Assembly (NCBI GenBank): GCA_028288945.1
Contig: JAQGHH010000298.1
Location: 1 to 15,977, forward strand
From: Phycisphaerales bacterium
GTDB lineage: Bacteria; Planctomycetota; Phycisphaerae; Tepidisphaerales; Tepidisphaeraceae
Length of the DNA: 15,977 bases
Direction: 5' to 3'
Made by a program: the position numbers and the translations under genes. Of this stretch, positions 7,900 to 14,110 are shown one piece after another; position 1 is the stretch's first letter; the number at the start of each line of letters is the position of its first letter. Under the pieces are notes generated by a model. That model saw nothing but the letters and a program-made list of their open reading frames with translations, was not told the origin of the DNA and ran no database searches.

Positions 7900-8156
7900 A
7901 ATAGAGCAGTTTCCAACATTTCTTGAGCCGGCTGGACAACGCGTATTATTCGCAAGGGAAAGTCCGGACTCGCATTGCGGGCGGCAAAAAACTCGAAGCT
8001 CGATGCAAGAGCAATGTCCTGCCCGCGGGTGGATTGCGACCGAGCCGCTGATTGACGAAAAACAGTTGGTTGCCGCGATGATTCCCGGTATCCTGATGCC
8101 CGTTGTTTGCGAGCAAGCCTCTTTTAGGCGTCCCCGTAACGCCGGAAACGGTTCAC
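7900..8156. other. 257-bp intergenic region before the prepilin pair
   Basis: No convincing gene is visible here. A -10-like TATTAT at 7944-7949 is preceded by TTGAGC at 7923-7928, but the 15-nt spacing is short, so this is at best a weak promoter for the prepilin genes. No terminator hairpin with a T-run follows glpK. Confidence 0.35.
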
Positions 8157-8894
8157 ATGAGGCATTCCACACGCATGGCCCCATCTCGCCGTCGCGGGTT
8201 TACGCTTGTTGAGTTGCTGGTGGTCATCGGCATCATCGCCGTACTGCTGACCATTTTGATCCCCGCGCTCGGCAGGGCGCGGCGCGCGGGCCAGCGAACC
8301 GCCTGCGCGAGCAACCTCCGCCAGATCACCATGGCCATGATCGCGTACACGCACGACAACGAAGACTATTTTCCGTATCACGCGGGCGATACCGTGCACC
8401 ATGCTGAGAATTGGATCTGGTGGGAAACGCAGGGCGTGCCGTCGCTTGACGTCCTAAATTCGCCGGTCATGCGGTACATCGGTAACAAATCCACGAGCAC
8501 CTTTGTGTGCCCGGGAGACGACCCGAATACTCGGGCACAAACAAGCTCCTCGTTCGGCCCATACCCATACAGCTACACGTTTAACTTTCTATTCAGTACG
8601 GATCCAAATCTGAATCCCGCACGGCCGCCCGTACGGATTACGAACATAAAGGACCCCGGCAACAAGATTATCATGGTCGAAGAAGATCCTTCATCCATTA
8701 ACGACGGCAAATGGGATCCTCTAGTGCCCAACGACATCTCGATCCGCCACGATTCAGGCCAGACCGGCCTGGGGGCGCGCGGCAATATCGCCATTGCCGA
8801 CGGGCATGTGGAATTCGCGACCCGGCTATACTGCCGGGACAGCGACCCAACGACCGGGCTTCACTATGACCCCACCGTGTCTCGAAATCAGTAA
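8157..8894 (+). CDS. Prepilin-like protein with N-terminal methylation motif and H-Xn-DG domain (first of two)
   Basis: The 245-aa protein begins with a basic 14-residue leader ending in RRRG, then FTLVELLVVIGIIAVLLTILIPAL (residues 15-38). This is the class III (type IV pilin-like) signal: prepilin peptidase should cut between G14 and F15, and E19 is the conserved Glu at +5. The globular part has CPGDD at 118-122 and ends with SIRH (195-198) followed by ADGHVEF (214-220). This matches the H-X9-DG processing-associated domain common in planctomycetes, but with 16 residues between H198 and D215. I chose the ATG at 8157 for its short leader; a TTG at 8103 would extend the protein by 18 residues. 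It is a paralogue of the next gene and may form part of a pseudopilus or type II-like secretion apparatus. Its exact role is unknown. Confidence 0.85.
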   Translation: MRHSTRMAPSRRRGFTLVELLVVIGIIAVLLTILIPALGRARRAGQRTACASNLRQITMAMIAYTHDNEDYFPYHAGDTVHHAENWIWWETQGVPSLDVLNSPVMRYIGNKSTSTFVCPGDDPNTRAQTSSSFGPYPYSYTFNFLFSTDPNLNPARPPVRITNIKDPGNKIIMVEEDPSSINDGKWDPLVPNDISIRHDSGQTGLGARGNIAIADGHVEFATRLYCRDSDPTTGLHYDPTVSRNQ

Positions 8895-8935
8895 AGATTA
8901 CGTCAATTCTCGCAAATTTGTGGTATGCTTTGAGA

Positions 8936-9733
8936 ATGCCCGCGCAACGCCATGTCCGACCCGGCGGCGAACCCGCGACCGCTGCCCATCCGGCGGCACT
9001 TTCTCCCGCCCATGGCCGTTTTCAAAATAGCAGCCGCGGCTTCACGCTCGTCGAGCTGCTGGTCGTGATTGGCATCATCGCGCTGCTCATTTCGATCCTT
9101 CTCCCCGCCCTGAACCGCGCGCGGGAGAACGCCCGGCAGGTCAAGTGCCTGAGCAACGTCCGGCAGATATCGATGGCGATGATCATGTACGCCAACGAAA
9201 ACCGCGGGCGCTTCCCGCGCCATGCCAACTGTTTTGTGCAGGTCCCTGAAGACTGGATCTGGTATCAACCGTCGCGGGATGTTCGCCAGTCCGTGATCGC
9301 CCCCTACCTCAACGGCTTCAAGCCCGAGCTGCTGGTGTGCCCGTCCGATGATACTTCGTTCCGCCCGCGTGTGCTCGATTTCCCCTACCGTTACAGCTAC
9401 ACGATCAACATGCTCTGCAGCTCCGACCCGCCGGACTTTCCGCCCGGCGTTCCCTATCCGGTGTTGCGGCTGGGGGCAGTCCACCATTCCTCCGACCGAA
9501 TGCTGGTGGTCGAGGAGTCGGAGTTTTCGCTGGACGACGGGAACTGGTCGCCGTTTTTCGTCGGCCAGCCGCTGGAGAATTTCCTGAGCATCCGCCACGA
9601 CCAGCGGCCGGCCCCCGGTCAGTCCGATAGCCACAAGCGGGGCAACGTTTCAATGCTGGACGGCCACGCCGAGTACGTGCCGCGCGAGTATTCGCGAGAC
9701 CAGAAGCACTGGGACCCGAACTTCGAGTTTTGA
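8936..9733 (+). CDS. Prepilin-like protein with H-Xn-DG domain (second, paralogous)
   Basis: This 265-aa protein has the same plan as its neighbour: the cleavage motif SRG|FTLVELLVVIGIIALLISILLPAL with G35/F36 and E40, then blocks shared with the first copy, such as DWIWYQ, VCPSDD, YSYTINMLCSSDP, SLDDGNWSPF, SIRHD and LDGHAEY. This points to tandem duplication. Twenty residues separate the H of SIRH from DG, again more than the usual nine, although another H lies eight residues before DG. The leader is 35 residues long, unusual for a pilin. The only other in-frame start is a TTG at 8918, and there is no start codon between 8936 and the cleavage site. The gap from the previous stop is 41 nt, so one transcript is likely. 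The ribosome site is poor. Confidence 0.82.
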   Translation: MPAQRHVRPGGEPATAAHPAALSPAHGRFQNSSRGFTLVELLVVIGIIALLISILLPALNRARENARQVKCLSNVRQISMAMIMYANENRGRFPRHANCFVQVPEDWIWYQPSRDVRQSVIAPYLNGFKPELLVCPSDDTSFRPRVLDFPYRYSYTINMLCSSDPPDFPPGVPYPVLRLGAVHHSSDRMLVVEESEFSLDDGNWSPFFVGQPLENFLSIRHDQRPAPGQSDSHKRGNVSMLDGHAEYVPREYSRDQKHWDPNFEF

Positions 9734-9821
9734 TCCTTCCCCGCCCGACTTTTCCGGCAAAGCCACGTCGCAAATCTTCCGATTAAATCAAAAGGGACGC
9801 GCGCCGGGCCTGCGCGGGATG

Positions 9822-9842
9822 GGCGGAATGTAGCGTTCCGCC
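9822..9842. repeat. Short palindrome between the prepilin pair and the HDOD gene
   Basis: GGCGGAA (9822-9828) and TTCCGCC (9836-9842) form a perfect 7-bp inverted repeat with a 7-nt loop. No T-run follows. It lies 34 nt before the HDOD start and may be another small intergenic palindrome or a weak transcript end for the prepilin pair. Confidence 0.4.
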
Positions 9843-9876
9843 GGCCGGCGGACCCCGGCGAGCAAGGAAGTCGGAC

Positions 9877-11001
9877 ATGTTGATTCCCCTCTGCATTGCG
9901 ACGGCGTTCATGATCATGGCGGTGGTCGCGGCCCGGGCGTATGCCCGCGCGGCCGCCCGCGAAGTGCTGGAAGAATCCGCGCCGCGTGCGGAGCTGTTGC
10001 CGGTCGTGCACCCGTCTGCCGGGGCTGCCGATCCTGGCAACGCGGATGGGGTCGATAAATCGCAATTCAAGTGGCGCATGCGCCCGCAAGCCGGGGGTTA
10101 CTCGGTATCGATCGCGGTGATGGACGAAGTGAGCACGGCGTTGCAGAGCGTCCCCCCTTTCCCGCAGGCGCTTCTGCGGGTGGCGCGCGAGCTGGATTCC
10201 GCCGGGTCGAGTGCTAAGAGCGTGGCGGACATTCTCGCCAGCGATCCCGTTTTGACCGCGAGCATCCTGCGCATCGCCAATTCCGCGTCGACCGGCCTCC
10301 GGGGCGAAGTGGTCACGGTCGCCCAGGCCGTCTCGTACATCGGTTTTTCGATGACCAAATCGCTGTTCCTGCGGTTGCAGGTCGGCGCGCTGCTTCCCAG
10401 GGGTGGCGGGGGTGGCGGATACGATAGTGAGAAGCTCTGGGGCCACTCGATGGCCGTCGCGCAGGCCGCGGAAGAACTGGCCCGCCGGGCCGGCGGCACC
10501 GACCCGCAGCTCGCCCTCACCGCCGGCCTTCTGCACGACATCGGTAAGGTCGCCATCAACTGCCATTTCCCCGACCGTGTCCGCGAGCTCTGGGCGCCCG
10601 GCTCCGAAAACGAAAGTTTCCTGGCCCGCGAGCGCAAGCTTTTCGGCGCCGACCATGCGGTCCTCGGAACGCACCTGGCCAAACTGTGGAAGCTCCCGGA
10701 AGAGCTGATCGAAATGATCCGCCTGCACCACCTGCCGCCCGGCGAGCCGATCAACCTCAGTCCCGAGGCGCGTCGCGCGCTGCTGGCGGTCTTCATCGCT
10801 AACCAGCTCGTCAAATACTGCCACCCGTATTGCGAGGGCATGGAGATCGACGTGATTCCGACTGAGCTGACGACAGAGCTGGGCCTTCCCAACGCGACGG
10901 AAGAACTGCTCGACACCCGAATGCGCGACATCATCACCCGCGCCCTCACCCTGGGCGGCGCCTCCGCCGCCACCCCCCCACCCAAAAAAGCCGCCGCGTA
11001 A
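9877..11001 (+). CDS. Membrane-anchored HDOD-domain protein
   Basis: The 374-aa protein starts with a hydrophobic helix (residues 1-19), then a variable linker to about residue 80, and an HDOD domain at about 85-290. HDOD domains are HD-phosphohydrolase relatives found in bacterial signalling proteins and usually thought to lack catalysis. Typical motifs are LASDPVLTASILRIANSA (120-137) and the alpha-helical block AVSYIGFSMTKSLFL. Unusually, most metal-ligand positions of true HD enzymes seem present: H190 in LWGHS, H220-D221 in LLHDIGKV, H260 in GADHAVLG, and H284-H285 in RLHH. The C-terminus is a Pro/Lys/Ala tail. The ATG has AAGGA 8 nt upstream. A long reading frame on the opposite strand (9619-11454) is only a GC-bias artefact. 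The signal it handles cannot be told from context. Confidence 0.87.
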   Translation: MLIPLCIATAFMIMAVVAARAYARAAAREVLEESAPRAELLPVVHPSAGAADPGNADGVDKSQFKWRMRPQAGGYSVSIAVMDEVSTALQSVPPFPQALLRVARELDSAGSSAKSVADILASDPVLTASILRIANSASTGLRGEVVTVAQAVSYIGFSMTKSLFLRLQVGALLPRGGGGGGYDSEKLWGHSMAVAQAAEELARRAGGTDPQLALTAGLLHDIGKVAINCHFPDRVRELWAPGSENESFLARERKLFGADHAVLGTHLAKLWKLPEELIEMIRLHHLPPGEPINLSPEARRALLAVFIANQLVKYCHPYCEGMEIDVIPTELTTELGLPNATEELLDTRMRDIITRALTLGGASAATPPPKKAAA

Positions 11002-11018
11002 TCGGCGATGTGCCGTCG

Positions 11019-11129
11019 CACGGGCGGCCCGCCCGTGTAGTGGCATGAGCGCCCCGCCCATGGGCCACGGCGGTCCGTATAGTGGCACGGGCATCCTGCG
11101 CATGTAGTGGCATGGGCATCCTGCCCATG
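11019..11129. repeat. Cluster of four 19-nt palindromes with 6-nt TAGTGG linkers
   Basis: The units are at 11019-11037 (CACGGGCGGCCCGCCCGTG), 11044-11062, 11086-11104 and 11111-11129 (CATGGGCATCCTGCCCATG). Each is a 7-bp inverted repeat around a 5-nt centre; units 2 and 3 carry one mismatch each. Starts of units 1-2 and 3-4 are 25 nt apart, linked by TAGTGG. Between units 2 and 3 is a degenerate remnant followed again by TAGTGG. A fifth copy occurs at 15549-15567. The cluster begins 18 nt after the HDOD stop. It could act as a transcript end, a REP-like element or a mobile-element footprint; nothing here decides among these. Confidence 0.85.
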
Positions 11130-11219
11130 GTCGCGGTACTCCGTGACGTTCGATCGGTACTCCGGTCGAAAAAAGCCCGAGCGCAGCGACCTCTTCCACC
11201 CGTCGGGAAGAACCGCGAC

Positions 11220-11263
11220 GCGGATAACCGCGAAGCCGCGATGGCGCGAAGACAGACGCGAAG
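11220..11263 (+). repeat. 44-nt dispersed repeat, copy 1
   Basis: This segment matches the reverse complement of 15747-15790 at 38 of 44 positions without gaps, and is identical over the last 18 nt (GCGAAGACAGACGCGAAG). It resembles the (G)CGAAG-rich intergenic repeats known from planctomycetes and other large bacterial genomes. No coding role is apparent. Confidence 0.7.
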
Positions 11264-11281
11264 AAGAGCAAAGCAAAGCCG

Positions 11282-11308
11282 TGTAGGTTCGGCGGAGTCG
11301 AACCTACA
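11282..11308. repeat. 10-bp inverted repeat, family shared with 15712-15732
   Basis: TGTAGGTTCG (11282-11291) and CGAACCTACA (11299-11308) are perfect reverse complements with a 7-nt loop GCGGAGT. The right part, from 11288 to 11308, recurs at 15712-15732 with one difference in 21 positions, so this is a dispersed element. Confidence 0.7.
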
Positions 11309-11484
11309 TTCCCGGCGTATCCGCGCCACGCCGAACTGCGGCAGCGATGACCGCGCCGTCCTTGCCACGGATGAGTATCACTCCCCTCCCGCTCAAACAG
11401 TGCCCGACCAAAATCGTTGCGAAGGGATGCCGGGGAGGCTAACCTACACCGCACATTTCAAGGGATTTGGTGTAAGGGGTCTGC

Positions 11485-13170
11485 ATGTTTACTTTGCGAT
11501 GCGAGTGCGGGAATCCGATGGACGTGGAGGAAGCGCAGGTCAACACCTCGTTGAATTGCGCCCGGTGCAAACGGGAGATCCTCTGCGCCTGCGGCGAAGA
11601 GGTCGGCACATTTACCGGCGTGGGGGATTTCGACGGCGCACTCCTCATCAAAGCGGGGCCGGCGGGCAAGGGGCGGTTGGTCCCGCTGGGCGGATGCGTT
11701 CCGATCGAGATCGGCAAGGATCCTGCCGGCCGCATCGCTTTGCCGGGTGAGCTGGTTTCGCGTTCACACTGCAAACTCCAGCGGCTGGATTTCGGGCCCT
11801 CGCGATGGACGCTGGAAGACAACAACAGCACTAATGGCGTCTTCGTCAACGGGCAGCGAATCACCTCTCACGAACTGCAAGACGGCGACGTGATCGACAT
11901 CGGCGAGTATGAACTGCACTACAAGCTCACGGCCGCCGTGCCGGAACCCGAGCCGGAGCTGGCGGAAGTTGCCGTCGCGGAGCCTCCGCCGCTGGCACGC
12001 CGAAGCTTGTCGAGAAAAACTCCCGCCGTGCCCCCGGGCCCGGGGCCGATCTGCCCGAGTTGTGACAACCAGCTTGCCGGCGGCGCGAGGATCTGCATCA
12101 GCTGCGGCATCCACGTCCACTCAGGCCGGCCGTTGCTCACGAGCGAAGGCCTCGACGAGAACACCGTGTACGGCAACGCCGAGACGGCCCTCAAAGTCGT
12201 GAGTTGGGTCGTGTGGGTGACCCCGCTGCCGATCCCGCTTGCGTCGGCGGCCTACGGCAAGCACAAGCCGTACGCGATCTGGACGATCGCCGCGGTCACG
12301 GTCCTGGCCAGCCTGCTCTTCTTCGTCGCGTGTTTCGGCTCCGAGCCGCATTGGGCCAAGAATCTCAAGCTTTGGCCGCCGCATGTGTACGTCGCCGGGG
12401 TGACGGACGAGGTGTCCAAGCGGATGGACGAGTCGGATGACGGCATGATCGGGCGCAAGCGCCCCGTGCTCCACGATTCCGACGGCGAACCGGATTCAAA
12501 AGAAGAGCTCCGCAACCTCATCGCCGGCATGCCCGCCCGTGAGGACGGCGAGTTTCACTGGTGGCAGCTTCTCACACACGCCCTGCTCCACGACACGGGT
12601 TCGGTCATCGGCTTCGTGCTGCACCTGGGCGGGAACATGCTATTCCTGATCGTCTTTGGTTCGCGCGTGAACGCGATCATCGGGAATGTGGCGACGGCGA
12701 TCGCTTACCCCGTGCTGGCGGTCGCAGCCGCGGCCGTCTACCTGTGGACGCTTCCCCACAACCACTTTGGCGCGATGCTCGGCGCTTCGGGTGCGATCAA
12801 CGGACTGGCGGGCATGTACCTCGTCCTCTTCCCCGCGCACCGCGTCTACTGCGCCATGTGGTTCCGGTTCCGTTTCTGGCTGGCGATGAAAATTTTTCCG
12901 ATGCGCGGCTTCTGGCTCCTGCTCATCTATTTCGCGTTCGACGCGATCATGATCATTTTGGGCGGCGGCGGGGGCGTCGCCCACTGGGCCCACATCGGCG
13001 GGTTTGTCACCGGTGCGGCGATCGGGCTGGGCCTCCTCATGTCGCGTACGATCAACTGCAGCAACGGCGACCTGCTCTCCCTCACGCTCGGCAAGCACGC
13101 CTGGCCGCTGATCGGCAAGCCCAGCCGCTGGACGGTGAAGACGGTGGCGCAGGTTCCTGTTGTGTCGTGA
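11485..13170 (+). CDS. FHA - zinc ribbon - rhomboid intramembrane serine protease fusion
   Basis: The 561-aa protein joins parts rarely seen together. Residues 1-37 have paired cysteines (C6/C8, C25/C28, C34/C36) suggesting a zinc site. An FHA domain at about 74-152 shows SRSH (92-95) and NNSTNG (113-118), the usual phosphothreonine-binding loops; the usual GR is GK (77-78). A second four-cysteine ribbon, CPSC and CISC, is at 190-207. The rest is membrane-embedded: two helices at about 232-282, then a rhomboid core with H365, H369, HLGGN (380-384), the catalytic GASG with S435, and AHIGG with H503. Both catalytic residues are intact, so it is probably an active intramembrane protease. The FHA part suggests recruitment to a phosphorylated partner, perhaps made by a Ser/Thr kinase; none is encoded here. 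The ATG has an AAGGGG site 5 nt upstream. The substrate is unknown. Confidence 0.88.
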   Translation: MFTLRCECGNPMDVEEAQVNTSLNCARCKREILCACGEEVGTFTGVGDFDGALLIKAGPAGKGRLVPLGGCVPIEIGKDPAGRIALPGELVSRSHCKLQRLDFGPSRWTLEDNNSTNGVFVNGQRITSHELQDGDVIDIGEYELHYKLTAAVPEPEPELAEVAVAEPPPLARRSLSRKTPAVPPGPGPICPSCDNQLAGGARICISCGIHVHSGRPLLTSEGLDENTVYGNAETALKVVSWVVWVTPLPIPLASAAYGKHKPYAIWTIAAVTVLASLLFFVACFGSEPHWAKNLKLWPPHVYVAGVTDEVSKRMDESDDGMIGRKRPVLHDSDGEPDSKEELRNLIAGMPAREDGEFHWWQLLTHALLHDTGSVIGFVLHLGGNMLFLIVFGSRVNAIIGNVATAIAYPVLAVAAAAVYLWTLPHNHFGAMLGASGAINGLAGMYLVLFPAHRVYCAMWFRFRFWLAMKIFPMRGFWLLLIYFAFDAIMIILGGGGGVAHWAHIGGFVTGAAIGLGLLMSRTINCSNGDLLSLTLGKHAWPLIGKPSRWTVKTVAQVPVVS

Positions 13171-13226
13171 CGCGGCGTCCGAACACGGGATCGAAATCTC
13201 GCAGTCTGGCAATAGATACGCATCGG

Positions 13227-13255
13227 TTGACCGTATGGGAAACGTTGCCGATAAT
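13227..13255 (+). promoter_or_regulatory. Predicted sigma-70-type promoter of the toxin-antitoxin-like module
   Basis: TTGACC (13227-13232, 5/6) and GATAAT (13250-13255, 5/6) are separated by exactly 17 nt. Transcription would start near 13262, giving a very short leader that still includes the AGGAG ribosome site at 13267-13271. This is one of the strongest promoter matches in the window. Confidence 0.6.
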
Positions 13256-13278
13256 CGTTGATGTTCAGGAGACCCCGA

Positions 13279-13473
13279 ATGGCGACCGGAACTACAAAAC
13301 TAGGGGCTGGCAAGCCGAAGGCAAGGCCTCTTCGCCGTCCCGCCAGGAGAGCCACGAAACGTCTGCCTCCGAAGCTCACCAAGAGTGAGCTTGATCGGCT
13401 TGTTGCACAAAGCCGTCCCGAGGAATGGAACGCCAACGACAACGTAGATGTCTTCAAGCCGGCGAAGCCGTGA
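13279..13473 (+). CDS. Small basic protein, putative antitoxin of a PemK/MazF-type module
   Basis: The ATG at 13279 with AGGAG 7 nt upstream gives a 64-aa protein. Earlier in-frame starts at 13258 and 13261 are less likely because they precede or overlap that ribosome site. The N-terminal half is very basic and Pro/Arg-rich. The C-terminal half (TKSELDRLVAQSRPEEWNAN and on to DVFKPAKP) is acidic to polar, the kind of tail by which antitoxins of this class wrap their toxin. I do not recognise a DNA-binding family. The main argument is position: it sits 21 nt before a PemK/MazF-like toxin frame and shares a strong promoter with it. If the toxin is dead, this may be a leftover or an anti-addiction gene. 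Confidence 0.6.
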   Translation: MATGTTKLGAGKPKARPLRRPARRATKRLPPKLTKSELDRLVAQSRPEEWNANDNVDVFKPAKP

Positions 13474-13494
13474 TCGTCGCCAAAGGGCGGTGCG

Positions 13495-13865
13495 GTGACG
13501 CCAAAATCCAAATCACTCCAGCAAGGCTCAATCGTAATTGCCCCAATCGTTCCGGACGCAGGCCTTATCAAGCCTCGACCTGCCATCATTCTGACTGCCA
13601 CTGATGACATTGCGACACAAGCCTCCATCGAGGTGATTGGCGTCACTGCGTCGTATTACCCTGATGACCCGGTCTATATTGAACTGCCTTGGACACGTGA
13701 CGGCCGAGGGCCGACTCGCTTTTTGCGAAACCGTGTGCGGCGAAGCTGACTCTGGTCCAGAAGATCGTAAAAGAAAAGCTTCAATCGACTGAGGGCTATC
13801 TCCCGAAACCGGCGCTGAACCGGCTTCTTGCTCGCGTGAAGGGGCGAGCTGCCGAACATGGCTGA
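13495..13865 (+). pseudogene. PemK/MazF-like toxin interrupted by a frameshift
   Basis: From a GTG at 13495 (AAAGGG 7 nt upstream) the frame reads a PemK/MazF-type endoribonuclease start: QQGSIVIAPIVPDAGLIKPRPAIIL, then VIGVTASYY and IELPWTRDGRGPT. It stops at 13749 after 84 residues. The expected continuation lies in the -1 frame from 13725: AKPCAAKLTLVQKIVKEKLQ through LLARVKGRAAEHG, ending at 13863-13865. The switch falls at a run of five T (13720-13724). One extra T would restore a protein of about 123 aa, normal for the family. So this is a single-base deletion in a homopolymer, a sequencing error, or possibly -1 slippage. Family members cleave mRNA and are neutralised by the upstream antitoxin. 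Without repair the product lacks the KPC segment and C-terminal helix, and is probably inactive. Confidence 0.75.
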
Positions 13866-14110
13866 GCTTGGTCGCTTCAACGAACCCTTGCTTACCCCCC
13901 GGCCGGAACAAGCCACGCAGACGTTTACAACTCCCCATTGCCCCGGCCTTCCCACCAATTAACGCTACGGCCAGTAATCTATTGAAAGTAACGCAGCTGC
14001 CGCAATAAAAACACGCTTGGGTTGTTTTTCTATCGGTTGGTGATGTGCCCGATCGTGGGGTAGGTTTTACTCCGACGGGGCCCCACCCCTTTCTTACCGA
14101 AGGACCACCC
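13866..14110. other. Intergenic region before the DUF1501 gene
   Basis: No gene is supported. A weak promoter candidate on the plus strand is TTGAAA (13982-13987) with TAAAAA (14006-14011) after 18 nt. AAAAACA and TGTTTTT around 14008-14037 could form a weak AT-rich hairpin, and GTGGGG (14055-14060) pairs with CCCCAC (14081-14086). The ribosome site GAAGGA lies at 14099-14104. Confidence 0.35.

Larger units (their letters stand above)
11002..11484. other. 483-bp repeat-rich intergenic region
   Basis: No gene is supported here. The stretch holds four 19-nt palindromes in a 25-nt rhythm (11019-11129), one copy of a 44-nt dispersed repeat (11220-11263), and a 10-bp inverted repeat (11282-11308). 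From about 11310 to 11484 it is featureless apart from the ribosome site (AAGGGG) just before the rhomboid gene start at 11485. Reading frames through this region give Arg- and Ala-rich peptides without family character. Confidence 0.7.

Noticed and set aside
7051..8184. Minus-strand 377-codon frame opposite glpK
   Set aside because: Antisense to the conserved C-terminal half of glycerol kinase, with an Arg/Gly-rich product and no recognisable domain.
11019..11129. CRISPR array
   Set aside because: The regular 25-nt spacing was considered, but the units are palindromic and imperfect, the linkers are an identical 6-nt TAGTGG rather than unique spacers, and no cas genes are present.
9619..11454. 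Minus-strand open frame of 611 codons across the HDOD gene
   Set aside because: It is antisense to a clear HDOD protein, runs through palindromic repeats, and its translation is Arg/His/Gly-rich with no family motif. This is expected from GC-rich codon bias.
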